Below, in pieces: positions 52,977 to 61,366 of a stretch of 64,000 nt of DNA. This DNA is from Fertoeibacter niger. GTDB lineage: Bacteria > Pseudomonadota > Alphaproteobacteria > Rhodobacterales > Rhodobacteraceae. Location of the stretch: the NCBI RefSeq assembly GCF_009380135.2, contig NZ_WHUT02000009.1, forward strand, positions 62,001 to 126,000. Direction: 5' to 3'. Position numbers and translations under genes: made by a program. The first letter of the stretch is position 1. Each line of letters begins with the position of its first letter. The notes beneath the pieces were generated by a model. That model searched no databases and was not told the origin of the DNA. It worked only from the letters and a program-made list of their open reading frames with translations.

Positions 52977-53001
52977 AACGCGGGTGGCGCGTTCCGGTTC
53001 C
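52977..53001 (-). promoter_or_regulatory. EcfG-type promoter of the periplasmic unknown gene
   Basis: Minus strand GGAAC (53001-52997), 16-nt spacer, CGTT (52980-52977), an exact match to the alphaproteobacterial general-stress sigma consensus. It leaves a leader of about 110 nt before ATG 52859. Confidence 0.7.
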
Positions 53002-53008
53002 CGTGAAT

Positions 53009-53740
53009 TCACATCAGCGGGCGGATTTCGGGTTTTTCCAGATCCACCAGCGCCAGCTTGGCCAGTTCCGACCGCGCGGGAATGTGCAGCCGTCCGTCGC
53101 GCCAGTTCAAAAGCTGCAATTCGCGCAAACGGGCCAGCGTCTTGTTGGTATGCACCAGCGACAGCCCCAACGCATCGGCCAGATCCTGCTGGCGGAAGGG
53201 CAGCGGAACGGCGCCCTCCACCGCCAGACCCACGGCGGACAGCCGCTCATACATCCTGAGCAGCGCCCAGGCCACGCGCTGCGTGGCGTCGCGCTGGCCC
53301 AGTGATGCGATGGTTTCGCCCAGAAAATGTTCCTCGACCGCGGAAATCCAGGTCAGGTCATAGGCCCGGCCCGGCTGCGCGCGGAACATCTGCCACAGTT
53401 CGCCACGGTCAAAGACGCACAGCACCATATCCGACGACGCCTCGACGGAATGTTTCATCTCGCCCATCAAACCGGCCTGCAACCCCGCGAAATCGCCGGG
53501 AAAAAGAAAGTTGATCACCTGACGCCGGCCGTTTTCCAGTGTCTTGTAACGTATGCCCTGCCCGCGCAGCACGGTGTAAAGCTGCGGGCTGTTCGAACCC
53601 TCCATCAGAATGGTCGTGCCCCGGTCAACCGACAGTTCGCCCACCTTGAATTTCTGCATGAACACCACCTCCTCGGCGGTGAAGGGGGTAAAGATGGTGC
53701 GTTTCCGCAGCGGGCAGGCAGCGCAGGCTACTGGGCTCAT
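53009..53740 (-). CDS. Crp/Fnr-family transcriptional regulator
   Basis: 243 aa. Cyclic-nucleotide-binding-like beta-barrel at residues 30-140 (GTTILMEGSNSPQLYTVLRGQGIRY, FLFPGDFAGLQAGL); C-terminal helix-turn-helix (FRQQDLADALGLSLVHTNKTLARLREL) near residues 185-215. The N-terminal CAACPLRK has two cysteines but not the four needed for an FNR-type Fe-S cluster. It lies inside the stress island but has no EcfG site of its own. Effector unknown. Confidence 0.9.
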   Translation of the reverse strand: MSPVACAACPLRKRTIFTPFTAEEVVFMQKFKVGELSVDRGTTILMEGSNSPQLYTVLRGQGIRYKTLENGRRQVINFLFPGDFAGLQAGLMGEMKHSVEASSDMVLCVFDRGELWQMFRAQPGRAYDLTWISAVEEHFLGETIASLGQRDATQRVAWALLRMYERLSAVGLAVEGAVPLPFRQQDLADALGLSLVHTNKTLARLRELQLLNWRDGRLHIPARSELAKLALVDLEKPEIRPLM

Positions 53741-53833
53741 GGGGGCCTCAAAATAAAAACGCGGGGTATGTCGCAGTTAAATGCGCGCGCTGCCGAAACG
53801 GTTCCATATGCCGGCTTACAGAAGGAGCATGCC

Positions 53834-54211
53834 ATGGCGGCGAACGCGGCAGAACGGGCGGCTTATCTTATCGTCCTGAAGGAACAGCTGGTGGCACAGG
53901 ATCTGGCCGAGGCGATTGCAGAACATGATCCGGACGCCAGGGTTATCCTGGCGCATGACACCGCCGAGGCGATGCGGCTGCTGGCTGGCCAGGGTCTGAA
54001 GCTGGTGCTGGCCTTTCTGGGCATGGCCCCGGCGGCACTGGCCAGCAGTGGCCTGGCCGACCCCGAGGCGCGCGTAGTGCTGATCGGCAACGAGGCCGAA
54101 GAAACCGGCGAAGGCCCGGGCTGGTGGGTGCTGGAACGGCCCTTCACCTCGGACTGCGTGCGCGACCTGCTGGAACGCGCCGGGCGGCTGTCCGGAACCG
54201 CGCCCGCCTGA
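53834..54211 (+). CDS. Degenerate response-regulator receiver protein
   Basis: 125 aa, receiver-like alternating beta-alpha pattern (AYLIVLKEQLVAQDLAEAIAEHDP, ARVILAHDTAEAMRLLAGQG, LKLVLAFLGMAP, ARVVLIGNEAEE, WWVLERPFTSDCVRDLLERAG). Where receivers have the phospho-Asp (VLLDLGMP) this has VLAFLGMAP, and the conserved Lys-Pro is replaced by Arg-Pro (ERPF), so phosphorylation is unlikely. GAAGGAG precedes ATG 53834. Sits just upstream of dps, whose EcfG promoter overlaps its 3' end. Confidence 0.8.
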   Translation: MAANAAERAAYLIVLKEQLVAQDLAEAIAEHDPDARVILAHDTAEAMRLLAGQGLKLVLAFLGMAPAALASSGLADPEARVVLIGNEAEETGEGPGWWVLERPFTSDCVRDLLERAGRLSGTAPA

Positions 54212-54219
54212 GCGGCGTT
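54194..54219 (+). promoter_or_regulatory. EcfG-type promoter of dps
   Basis: GGAAC (54194-54198), 17-nt spacer, CGTT (54216-54219), 46 nt before the dps start and overlapping the 3' end of the preceding receiver-like gene. Exact consensus match. Confidence 0.7.
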
Positions 54220-54265
54220 GCATGTGCGATGGCCCGGGCGGCCGCAGCAACCGAAAGGACAGCAT

Positions 54266-54760
54266 ATGGCAGATGCAATGGATGTGGTGGCGAAAGCCGC
54301 AACGGTGAAAACCGGCGTGCGTGACGTGAAACCCGTGGCTAAGGGATTGGCCGAGATTCTGGCCGACACCTACCGGCTGATCTTCAAGACCCATGCCTAT
54401 CACTGGAACGTCGAAGGGCCGATGTTCTTCTCGGTGCATAACCTGACCGAGATGCAGTATGAGGACATGTTCAAGGCTGCCGATGCGGTGGCCGAACGCA
54501 TTCGCGCGCTGGGGCAACTGGCGCCCATGCGGATGGCCGACATCATGAAGGCATCCGTCATCGCCGACCTGCCTGACCAGCCCTCGGCGCAGATGATGGT
54601 GGAGGATCTGGCGAAGGATCACGAAAAGATCGCCACGCGGCTGCATGCCGTGGTGGAACTGGCCGAAGACCACAAGGATCCGGTGACGGCGGACCTTTTG
54701 ACCGGGCGTTCGGCGTTTCACGAAAAGGCGGCCTGGATGCTGCGCGCCACGGCGAAGTGA
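54266..54760 (+). CDS. dps: Dps-family DNA-binding ferritin-like protein
   Basis: 164 aa. Ferroxidase-site residues at the subunit interface: THAYHWNVEGPMFFSVHNLTEMQYEDMFKAADAVAERIRALG. A lysine-containing N-terminal tail (MADAMDVVAKAATVKTG) may bind DNA. Stores iron and protects DNA from peroxide in starvation/stress. GAAAGGAC precedes ATG 54266. Under an EcfG-type promoter. Confidence 0.93.
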   Translation: MADAMDVVAKAATVKTGVRDVKPVAKGLAEILADTYRLIFKTHAYHWNVEGPMFFSVHNLTEMQYEDMFKAADAVAERIRALGQLAPMRMADIMKASVIADLPDQPSAQMMVEDLAKDHEKIATRLHAVVELAEDHKDPVTADLLTGRSAFHEKAAWMLRATAK

Positions 54761-54771
54761 TCAGCGTGTGG

Positions 54772-54796
54772 CGGCCCCGGCACAACGCCGGGGCCG
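54772..54796. terminator. Hairpin between convergent dps and phyR
   Basis: CGGCCCCGGC, loop acaac, GCCGGGGCCG: 10-bp GC stem placed 12 nt after the dps stop and just before the end of minus-strand phyR. No T-run; probably a shared 3' end for the two convergent genes. Confidence 0.6.
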
Positions 54797-54804
54797 TGGC
54801 CGTG

Positions 54805-55614
54805 TCAGGCGTTCAGCGTTTCGGTCGAGGCAAAGAACATCGCCTGGCTGACGGCAGAACGCACCTGATCTTCGGCATAGGGTTTGGTGATCAGGAAGGC
54901 AGGTTCGGGCCGTGTGCCGGTCAGCAGGCGTTCGGGGAAGGCAGTGATGAAGATCACCGGCAGATCGGTGAAGTTCTTCAGGATGTCATTCACCGCGTCG
55001 ATGCCCGACGAATTGTCGGCCAGCTGGATGTCGGCCAGGATCAGGTCGGGCCGTTCGCGCGCGGCCAGTGCCACGGCCTCGGTCCGGGTGCGGGCGATGC
55101 CGGTGACCTGATGGCCCATTTCGCGCAGGATGGCGGAAATATCCATGGCGATGATCGCCTCATCCTCGATGATCATCACCCGGCCCGCCACCGACTGCGC
55201 CATTTCGCGCTGTGCGATGGCCACCAGTTCGGCGGCCTCTTCGGCGTCGATCTGCATGATCGCGCCGATTTCCTCATGCCGGAAACCCTCGATGGCATGC
55301 AGCAGCAGCGCCTCGCGGGTGTTGGGCGTCAGTTCGGCCATATGTTCCTGCGCGCGGGCCGACAGGCGGGTGTCAGGCTCGCCCAAGGGCGCGCCGGCGC
55401 TGGCCCAGACAAGGTGGAACACGTGAAACAGCGCCACCTTGGGGCTTTCGGCCACGTCGAAAATGCTGGAATCCTCTAGAACCGCCTCCAGCGCGGCGGC
55501 GGCGAACCTGTCACCAGTTTCCTGACTGCCTGTCAGGGCGCGGGCATAGCGGCGCAAATACGGCAGATTTGACCCGATCAGGGTGGCCAGGTCGGGCGTG
55601 GTGTCGGACGGCAT
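54805..55614 (-). CDS. phyR: PhyR, general stress response regulator (sigma-like domain plus receiver)
   Basis: 269 aa from ATG 55614, preceded by AGGGGAAG. Residues 1-135 are a sigma-factor-like domain that mimics EcfG (NLPYLRRYARALTGSQETGD, LTPNTREALLLHAIEGFRHEEIGAIM). Residues 145-262 are a receiver with acidic pair ED 150-151, phospho-acceptor D195 (LILADIQLAD) and K244 (LITKPYAED). When phosphorylated, PhyR binds NepR and frees EcfG. Divergent from nepR-ecfG. Confidence 0.96.
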   Translation of the reverse strand: MPSDTTPDLATLIGSNLPYLRRYARALTGSQETGDRFAAAALEAVLEDSSIFDVAESPKVALFHVFHLVWASAGAPLGEPDTRLSARAQEHMAELTPNTREALLLHAIEGFRHEEIGAIMQIDAEEAAELVAIAQREMAQSVAGRVMIIEDEAIIAMDISAILREMGHQVTGIARTRTEAVALAARERPDLILADIQLADNSSGIDAVNDILKNFTDLPVIFITAFPERLLTGTRPEPAFLITKPYAEDQVRSAVSQAMFFASTETLNA

Positions 55615-55643
55615 GAAAAACTTCCCCTGTGCGTGTTTTTTCG

Positions 55644-55675
55644 GGAACCAAACTCTTGGCATCGCGTTTGGTTCC
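55644..55675. promoter_or_regulatory. Face-to-face EcfG-type promoters of nepR-ecfG and phyR
   Basis: Plus: GGAAC (55644-55648), 16 nt, CGTT (55665-55668), 34 nt before nepR. Minus: GGAAC (55675-55671), 16 nt, AGTT (55654-55651), 37 nt before phyR. The two -35 elements form the ends of the inverted repeat GGAACCAAA...TTTGGTTCC, so the promoters overlap almost completely and cannot both be occupied. This gives autoregulation by EcfG. Confidence 0.7.
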
Positions 55676-55702
55676 ACGGAAGATACTAAAATCGGAAAGC
55701 AG

Positions 55703-55861
55703 ATGTTGGGACAGATGGCACAGGAACGCGACAAGGCAGGACTGCAGCAGCAGATCGACGAAAATCTGAAGCGGGTCTATGACGAGGCGCTGGAACAGCA
55801 GGTGCCGGACCGTTTCGCGCAGCTTCTGGCCCAGCTGCGGGAAAAGGACGCCAAGAAATGA
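55703..55861 (+). CDS. nepR: NepR, anti-sigma factor of EcfG
   Basis: 52 aa, or 48 aa if started at ATG 55715. The conserved NepR helices are seen: GLQQQIDENLKRVYDEALEQQVPDRFAQLLAQL. It binds and holds EcfG until displaced by phosphorylated PhyR. Overlaps ecfG by 4 nt (ATGA), ensuring balanced synthesis. Confidence 0.92.
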   Translation: MLGQMAQERDKAGLQQQIDENLKRVYDEALEQQVPDRFAQLLAQLREKDAKK

Positions 55862-56442
55862 CCGCCGCAGCACCGCTGCCGGTGGCCACACGCGACCCGC
55901 GCGATGAACTGCCCGACCATCTGCCCGCCCTGCGCGCCTTTGCCATCAGTCTCACGCGCAACGTGGCCGCCGCCGATGATCTGGTGCAGGACACCATCGT
56001 GAAGGCCTGGACGAATTTCGACAAATTCCAGACCGGCACCAATCTGCGGGCCTGGCTGTTCACCATCCTGCGCAACACCTTTTATTCCGACAAGCGCAAG
56101 CACCGCCGCGAGGTGCCCGACCCCGAGGGGATCCATGCCGGGGCATTGTTCGTGAAGCCCGACCATGACGGGCGCATGGCCTTTGCCGAATTCAGCAAGG
56201 CATTCGACAAGCTGACCCCTGAACACCGTGAGGTGCTGATTCTGGTCGGCGCATCGGGTTTTTCCTATGAGGATGCGGCGGGCATGATGGGCGTGGCGGT
56301 CGGCACGGTGAAAAGCCGTGCAAACCGGGCACGGGCAAGGCTGGCCGAAATGCTGCATCTGGATCAGGGCGAGCAGATGTTTTCCGGCGTTGATGGCGCG
56401 ATGCAGGCCGTCATGTCACGGTCGGGGACAACGGCAGCATGA
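55858..56442 (+). CDS. ecfG: EcfG, general stress response ECF sigma factor
   Basis: 194 aa. Region 2 (ITLTRNVAAADDLVQDTIVKAWTNFDKF-like, residues 30-58; NLRAWLFTILRNTFYSDKRK) binds the -10 element. Region 4 (LTPEHREVLILVGASGFSYEDAAGMMGVAVGTVKSRANRARARL) binds the GGAAC -35 element. Coupled to nepR upstream and overlapping the kinase gene by 4 nt downstream. The surrounding promoters match its known consensus. Confidence 0.95.
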   Translation: MTAAAPLPVATRDPRDELPDHLPALRAFAISLTRNVAAADDLVQDTIVKAWTNFDKFQTGTNLRAWLFTILRNTFYSDKRKHRREVPDPEGIHAGALFVKPDHDGRMAFAEFSKAFDKLTPEHREVLILVGASGFSYEDAAGMMGVAVGTVKSRANRARARLAEMLHLDQGEQMFSGVDGAMQAVMSRSGTTAA

Positions 56443-58187
56443 GTTTTGCCGGCTGGTGGCGGCGCATGACCGACAGGATCGGTTTCCGGCTGGCGTTTCT
56501 GCTGGCCGTGGCGCTGTTGCCGCTGGGTGTGGTGTCGGTGGTGCAATCCGCCGCCGTTCTGGACGAGGCGCGCGCAAGGTCAGAGGCGGCGCTGACGGGC
56601 GAGACGATGCGCGCCGCCGAAACCGCCGTGCGCCCGATCCAGCGGGCACGCGGGGCGGCCATGTCGCTGGCCGCAGCGGTAGAGCCGCTGATTGGCGACG
56701 CCGCCGCCTGTTCCGCCGTGATGCGCCGCGTGGCCGACGCCAGCGAGATTTATTCGCTCGTCGGCTTCATTCCCCTCGACGGGCAGATGGTATGCTCTTC
56801 CGTGGGTGCGTTCGATTTCAGCAACAACGCAATGCTTGCTGGCATCATCGAAGCGGCAGAGCCGACAATCATCCTGAACCCCAGCGGCCCGGTGTCAAAG
56901 GTGGCGGTGGTGGGTGTTTTGCACCCTGTCTTTGCGGCAGACGGGCGGTTGTTGGGGCTGGTGTCCATCTCTCTGCCGCACAGCAGCCTTGTTGCACGCG
57001 ATGCCGAGGAAACCGGCCCGACGCCACCGGTGCTGATGACTTTCGGGGCGGACGGTGCCGTTGTGACTTCCTCTGCCGGGCTGGAGGCGGTGGCGGGACT
57101 GCTGCCCGCCAACCGCTCGCTGAAGGCGCTGGCAGGCCCCGATGATCTGGCCTTCACCGCTCCGACGGTGGACGGGCCCGAGCGGGTGTTTTCCGTCGTG
57201 CCGATCCTAGCGGGCACAATCTATGCGCTGGGGTCGTGGCCCGCCGAAAGCAACGCCTGGCTGGTCGAGGCGGTGCCTGCGGCCATCCTGCCCGCGCTGA
57301 TGTGGTTGGCCTGCCTGCTGGTGGCCTGGCTGGCGACCGAACGGTTGGTGACGCGGCATATCCGCGGGTTGCAGGCGGCGATCACCACCTTTGCCGGGGG
57401 CAACCGGATTGTCGGGCGGATCGAGATCGAAGGCGCGCCGCTGGAACTGCGCCAGCTTGCCGGGGCCTTCGACAAGATGACCGACACGATCCTGCACGAC
57501 GAGGCCGAACTGGAGGACATGGTTCACCAGAAGGAAGTGCTGCTGCGCGAGGTGCATCACCGGGTCAAGAACAACCTGCAACTGATCGCCTCGATCATGA
57601 ACATGCAGATGCGACAGGCACGCTCGCCCGAGGCGAAGGTGCTGATGAAGGGCTTGCAGGACCGGGTGATGAGCCTTGCCACCATCCACCGCGAACTTTA
57701 CCAGACCTCGGGCCTGACCGACATCCGCGCGGATGAACTGCTGTCCGACATCGTGCGCCAGGTGGTCAAGATGGCAACCGGCCCGGGGCGGCAGTTTGCC
57801 GTGACCACCAGCATCGGCGATCTGCGCCTGACCCCCGATCAGGCGGTGCCGCTGTCGCTCTTGCTGACCGAGGCGCTGACCAATGCGATGAAATACGCAG
57901 GCAGCCCCGATGCGTCGCCCCCCCGGCTGGATGTGGCGCTTCACCGCGTGGGTGGCACCGGGGCGGTGCTGCAGGTGACGAACACCCTTGGCCCGAAACC
58001 CGTGGCCCAGGACGGGCTGGAGGTCAGCACCGGCCTGGGCGCGCAGTTGCTGATGGCCTTTGCCCAGCAGGTCGGTGGGCAGGTGGATACCGAAGAGGTC
58101 GGCAGCACCTATCATCTGCGGGTGACATTCGAGGTGCGCCCGCTGGTCGAAGCCGAGGCGCGCAACCGAGCCGAGCGCCCAGAGTGA
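56439..58187 (+). CDS. Membrane-bound HisKA_2-family sensor histidine kinase of the general stress response
   Basis: 582 aa. A transmembrane helix near residues 16-36 and another near 277-300 flank a periplasmic sensor domain (about 37-275, with a probable CACHE-like fold: EIYSLVGFIPLDGQMV, VAVVGVLHPVFAADGRLLGLVSISL). HAMP-like linker, coiled coil, then HisKA_2 H-box REVHHRVKNNLQLIASIMNMQM with the phospho-His near 373 and an HATPase domain (LLLTEALTNAMKYA, GLGAQLLMAFAQQ). Overlaps ecfG by 4 nt, so it is the likely PhyK-type kinase that phosphorylates PhyR. Confidence 0.92.
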   Translation: MSFAGWWRRMTDRIGFRLAFLLAVALLPLGVVSVVQSAAVLDEARARSEAALTGETMRAAETAVRPIQRARGAAMSLAAAVEPLIGDAAACSAVMRRVADASEIYSLVGFIPLDGQMVCSSVGAFDFSNNAMLAGIIEAAEPTIILNPSGPVSKVAVVGVLHPVFAADGRLLGLVSISLPHSSLVARDAEETGPTPPVLMTFGADGAVVTSSAGLEAVAGLLPANRSLKALAGPDDLAFTAPTVDGPERVFSVVPILAGTIYALGSWPAESNAWLVEAVPAAILPALMWLACLLVAWLATERLVTRHIRGLQAAITTFAGGNRIVGRIEIEGAPLELRQLAGAFDKMTDTILHDEAELEDMVHQKEVLLREVHHRVKNNLQLIASIMNMQMRQARSPEAKVLMKGLQDRVMSLATIHRELYQTSGLTDIRADELLSDIVRQVVKMATGPGRQFAVTTSIGDLRLTPDQAVPLSLLLTEALTNAMKYAGSPDASPPRLDVALHRVGGTGAVLQVTNTLGPKPVAQDGLEVSTGLGAQLLMAFAQQVGGQVDTEEVGSTYHLRVTFEVRPLVEAEARNRAERPE

Positions 58188-58254
58188 CGACGCACGGCCA
58201 GGTAGCACATTCGGCCCGCGCAGGGCGGAATGGCTGGTATGCGCCAAAACATTC

Positions 58255-58279
58255 GGAACCCTGCCGTTCCTGCCGCGTT
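58255..58279 (+). promoter_or_regulatory. EcfG-type promoter of the phospholipase D-like gene
   Basis: GGAAC (58255-58259), 16-nt spacer, CGTT (58276-58279), ending 26 nt before ATG 58306. Confidence 0.7.
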
Positions 58280-58305
58280 GGCCGGTGGGGCAAGGGAAAA
58301 AGCAG

Positions 58306-59874
58306 ATGACAAATACAGGCATGGCACAACGCCCGCGCACGCGGGTTCAGGTCTTGCTTACGGCGGCCGAGGCTTTTCCGGCGCTGGAGCGCGCCTTTCT
58401 TGAGGCAAGGACAGAGATTCGCGGAAGTTTCCGTATATTCGACCCCACGACCCGGCTGCGTTCGCCCGAGGCGCAGGCGGTGGGTGAAACCTGGTTTGAC
58501 CTGATCCTTCACACGTTGCGGCGCGGGGTGGCGATCACGCTTGTGATCAGCGATTTCGACCCGATCGCACGTGCGACATTGCACCGTGGCACCTGGAAAT
58601 CGGTGCGCATGCTGCGCGCGGCGGCAGAACTGGCAGGGCCGGAGGCGCGGCTGAGTGTGACGCCTGCCATGCATGCGGCGGAAACCGGTGTGTTGCCCCG
58701 GCTTTTGTTCTGGCCGCAGATCATGAAGAAACTGACCCGCAGCGCAGGCTGGCTGAACCGTCTGCCGCCTGTCGAACAAGAGGCGGCGCTGCGCGACATG
58801 CCGGGGCTGGCGGAACGGCTGTGGCGCGCGCCGAACGGGCGCTATCGCCCGCGTCTGGCGTATCTGCCGCGGCTGTTCCCCGCCACGCATCACCAGAAGC
58901 TGGCTGTGTTCGACCGCCGCAAGCTGTATATCGGCGGGCTGGATCTGGACGAGCGCCGCTATGACACGCCTGACCATGACCGCCCCGGCAAGGAAACCTG
59001 GCATGACGTGCAGCTGATGATGGAAGGCCCGGTGGTGGCCGAGGCGCAGGCGCATCTGGAAAGTTTTCTGGCCGTGGTCGAGGGCAAGCAGCCCCCCGGC
59101 CCGCAGCGCCGCCTGCTGCGCACCCTGTCGCGCCGCCGCCGGTTCGAGGCACCCTTCTTTGGCCCCGAGCCGGTGGTGCATGAAATTGCCACGGCGCATG
59201 CAGCACTGGCCCGGCGCACCGACCGGCTGATCTATATCGAGACGCAGTTTTTCCGTGACCGGCATCTGGCACATCTGCTGGCCGGTCTGGCGCGGGAAAA
59301 GCCGGAATTGCAGATGATCCTGATCCTGCCCGCCGCCCCCGAGGATGTGGCGTTCGAAGGGCGCGACGGCATGGATGCGCGCTATGGCGAATATCTTCAG
59401 GCGCGCGCGCTGCGCATCCTGCGCCGGGGTTTCGGGCCGCGCCTGTTCGTGGGCGGGGCCGCGCAACCGCGCGCGCAGCGCAAGACCGGCGGGCATGACC
59501 GCGACCGGCTGAACGGCGCCGCGATCATCTATGTGCATGCCAAGGTGTCGGTGTTTGACGAGGATGCGGCCATCGTGTCGTCAGCCAATCTGAACGGGCG
59601 CAGCCTGAAATGGGATACCGAAGCCGGGGTTTACCTGAACACCGCGCGCGAGGTGGCCGAACTGCGCCGCCGGGTCATGGCGCATTGGCTGCCCACAGAT
59701 GCCGGACCTGCGTTTTTCGACCAGGCCACCGCCTTGCAGGCCTGGAGCCATCTTGCCTGGCAGAACGCATCCCTGCCGCCCGCCGAACGCCAGGGCTTCA
59801 TCCTGCCTTATGACATGAAGGCTGCGGCGGCATTCGGGCGCGCGCTGCCCGGCGTGCCACCCGAAATGATGTAG
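58306..59874 (+). CDS. Phospholipase D-family protein with two HKD motifs
   Basis: 522 aa. First HKD motif HHQKLAVFDRRKLYIGGLDL near residue 195; second VHAKVSVFDEDAAIVSSANLNGRS near 410, the pair forming one active site in PLD/cardiolipin-synthase-type enzymes. No transmembrane segments, unlike typical cardiolipin synthase, suggesting a soluble phosphodiesterase or phospholipase acting at the membrane. AAGGG precedes ATG 58306. EcfG-controlled. Confidence 0.9.
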   Translation: MTNTGMAQRPRTRVQVLLTAAEAFPALERAFLEARTEIRGSFRIFDPTTRLRSPEAQAVGETWFDLILHTLRRGVAITLVISDFDPIARATLHRGTWKSVRMLRAAAELAGPEARLSVTPAMHAAETGVLPRLLFWPQIMKKLTRSAGWLNRLPPVEQEAALRDMPGLAERLWRAPNGRYRPRLAYLPRLFPATHHQKLAVFDRRKLYIGGLDLDERRYDTPDHDRPGKETWHDVQLMMEGPVVAEAQAHLESFLAVVEGKQPPGPQRRLLRTLSRRRRFEAPFFGPEPVVHEIATAHAALARRTDRLIYIETQFFRDRHLAHLLAGLAREKPELQMILILPAAPEDVAFEGRDGMDARYGEYLQARALRILRRGFGPRLFVGGAAQPRAQRKTGGHDRDRLNGAAIIYVHAKVSVFDEDAAIVSSANLNGRSLKWDTEAGVYLNTAREVAELRRRVMAHWLPTDAGPAFFDQATALQAWSHLAWQNASLPPAERQGFILPYDMKAAAAFGRALPGVPPEMM

Positions 59875-59878
59875 CCGG

Positions 59879-60913
59879 TCAGGCGGGTTTTGCCGCGCGC
59901 ACCGGGCTTGCCACGGTGTTCAGCTGAATCACCCACAACAGCAGCGGTATCGCCACGATGCCGCCGATCGGCCCCCACAGCCAGATGCCGAACACCAGCG
60001 CCAGAAACACCAGCAGCGGATTCACCTCGGTATGCCGACCCACCAGCGCCGGGGTCACGAACTGGCCCTCCATCGCGTTCAGCGTCACAAAGGCGGCGGC
60101 GGGCAGCAGCGAATAGCCGCCGTCAAAGGCCGCCACGCCCGCGAACACCAGCGCGACCGCCACCAGAGCCGGGCCCAGATACAGCACGAAATTCAACAGG
60201 CAGGCCACCAGTCCCCACAATGCGGCACCCGGCAAACCCAGCAACTGCAAAGCCACCGCCGTCATGATCCCCAGCCCGATGTTGATCACGGTGATCGTCA
60301 GGAAATAGCGCGATACAAGCCGTTCCGCATCGCGCAGCCTGCGCGCGGTCTGCGCGCGTTCGGTGGGTTCCGACAGGCGGCGGGCGGCCCAGTCGTAAAT
60401 ATCCTGCCGCGTCATCAGAAAGAAGAACAGCGCACCCGCAAAGATCAGTAGCTGCGCTGCGAACGCCGGGGCCAGCAGCAGCGCATCGGTGACGCTGGGC
60501 AGCGCCATGCCCGGTTCACCCTCGGCGGCCTGCGCCTGTGGCGCAAGCGCCTGGCTGACATCATCCTTGAGGTCGGAAAAGCCGGCCAGCATCTGCTGGA
60601 AAAACGCCAGCGTGTCTTGCATGTCAGACCAGATCTTTGGCGCCTCTTGCATCATACGGGCAATGATGGGCTGCAAGGCCGCCCCCAGAATTGCCAGCAA
60701 AAGCAATGTCAGAAACAGGCTGACCAGCGCACCCACGACCGGCGGCAGGCCCAGCCTCTCACCGAAATCCGACACGGGCGACAGAACCACCCCCGCCACA
60801 AGCGCCAGCGCCAGTGGCGCAAATACGCTTTCCACCGCGTTCAATGCCGTGAACAGCGCCACCACGCCGATCACGATCACAGCGAAATGCGCCAGGCGCT
60901 CGATCCGGTCCAT
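59879..60913 (-). CDS. AI-2E family (UPF0118) membrane permease
   Basis: 344 aa with about seven to eight membrane helices: FAVIVIGVVALFTALNAVESVFAPLALALVAGVVLSP at the N-terminus, GLPPVVGALVSLFLTLLLLAILGA, PGAALWGLVACLLNFVLYLGPALVAVALV, FVTPALVGRHTEVNPLLVFLALVFGIWLWGPIGGIVAIPLLL. Members export small molecules or ions (AI-2, Na+); the substrate here is unknown. ATG 60913 fits the EcfG-type promoter at 60941-60965. Convergent with the PLD gene (4 nt gap). Confidence 0.88.
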   Translation of the reverse strand: MDRIERLAHFAVIVIGVVALFTALNAVESVFAPLALALVAGVVLSPVSDFGERLGLPPVVGALVSLFLTLLLLAILGAALQPIIARMMQEAPKIWSDMQDTLAFFQQMLAGFSDLKDDVSQALAPQAQAAEGEPGMALPSVTDALLLAPAFAAQLLIFAGALFFFLMTRQDIYDWAARRLSEPTERAQTARRLRDAERLVSRYFLTITVINIGLGIMTAVALQLLGLPGAALWGLVACLLNFVLYLGPALVAVALVFAGVAAFDGGYSLLPAAAFVTLNAMEGQFVTPALVGRHTEVNPLLVFLALVFGIWLWGPIGGIVAIPLLLWVIQLNTVASPVRAAKPA

Positions 60914-60940
60914 GCAGTTGATATCCCCCGTTTGGCCATG

Positions 60941-60965
60941 AACGCGCCGCAGGTGATCGGGTTCC
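60941..60965 (-). promoter_or_regulatory. EcfG-type promoter of the AI-2E-family gene
   Basis: Minus strand GGAAC (60965-60961), 16-nt spacer, CGTT (60944-60941), 27 nt before ATG 60913. Exact consensus match, and it supports that start codon. Confidence 0.7.
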
Positions 60966-61065
60966 ACATTATTTTGCAGCCATGCCCGGGGCGGCAAGGC
61001 CTTGCCGGTCTTGCCACCGCCATGCGCAAGAATCTGCCCGGCCCCGCCAGGCGCGCAGGCCCGCA

Positions 61066-61090
61066 GGAACCCGCCAGCAAGGGCCGCGTT
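61066..61090 (+). promoter_or_regulatory. EcfG-type promoter of csbD
   Basis: GGAAC (61066-61070), 16-nt spacer, CGTT (61087-61090), 39 nt before ATG 61130. Confidence 0.7.
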
Positions 61091-61129
61091 TGCCTTGTGT
61101 CAACACCGACACTGCCAAAGGAGATTGCG

Positions 61130-61327
61130 ATGAACTGGGACCAGATCGAAGGCAAATGGAAAGAGCTCAAAGGCAAGGCCATTGAAAAATGGGGCGACCT
61201 GACCGATGACGAGGTGGATCAGGTGGCCGGCCGCCGCGAGCAGATGGTGGGTCTGGTGCAGCAGAAATACGGCCGCACCAAAGAAGAGGCCGAACGCGAA
61301 GTCGAGGAGTGGCACCGCGGCCTCTGA
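61130..61327 (+). CDS. CsbD-family small stress protein
   Basis: 65 aa, highly charged, helical: MNWDQIEGKWKELKGKAIEK, WGDLTDDEVDQVAGRREQMVG, YGRTKEEAEREVEEW, the full CsbD pattern. AAAGGAG precedes ATG 61130. Members are abundant under general stress; the molecular role is unknown. Its own EcfG-type promoter and terminator make it monocistronic. Confidence 0.93.
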   Translation: MNWDQIEGKWKELKGKAIEKWGDLTDDEVDQVAGRREQMVGLVQQKYGRTKEEAEREVEEWHRGL

Positions 61328-61366
61328 CCACGGTTTCAGCGGCCTGTGACCGCGCTTCAATCGTCG

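Noticed and set aside
53009-53740. Oxygen-sensing FNR (FnrL) identity for the Crp/Fnr-family protein
   Set aside because: Only two N-terminal cysteines (CAACPLRK) are seen; a [4Fe-4S] FNR needs four correctly spaced ones.
53755-53810. EcfG promoter for the Crp/Fnr-family gene
   Set aside because: A GGAAC on the minus strand (about 53792) is present, but no CGTT lies 16-17 nt from it.
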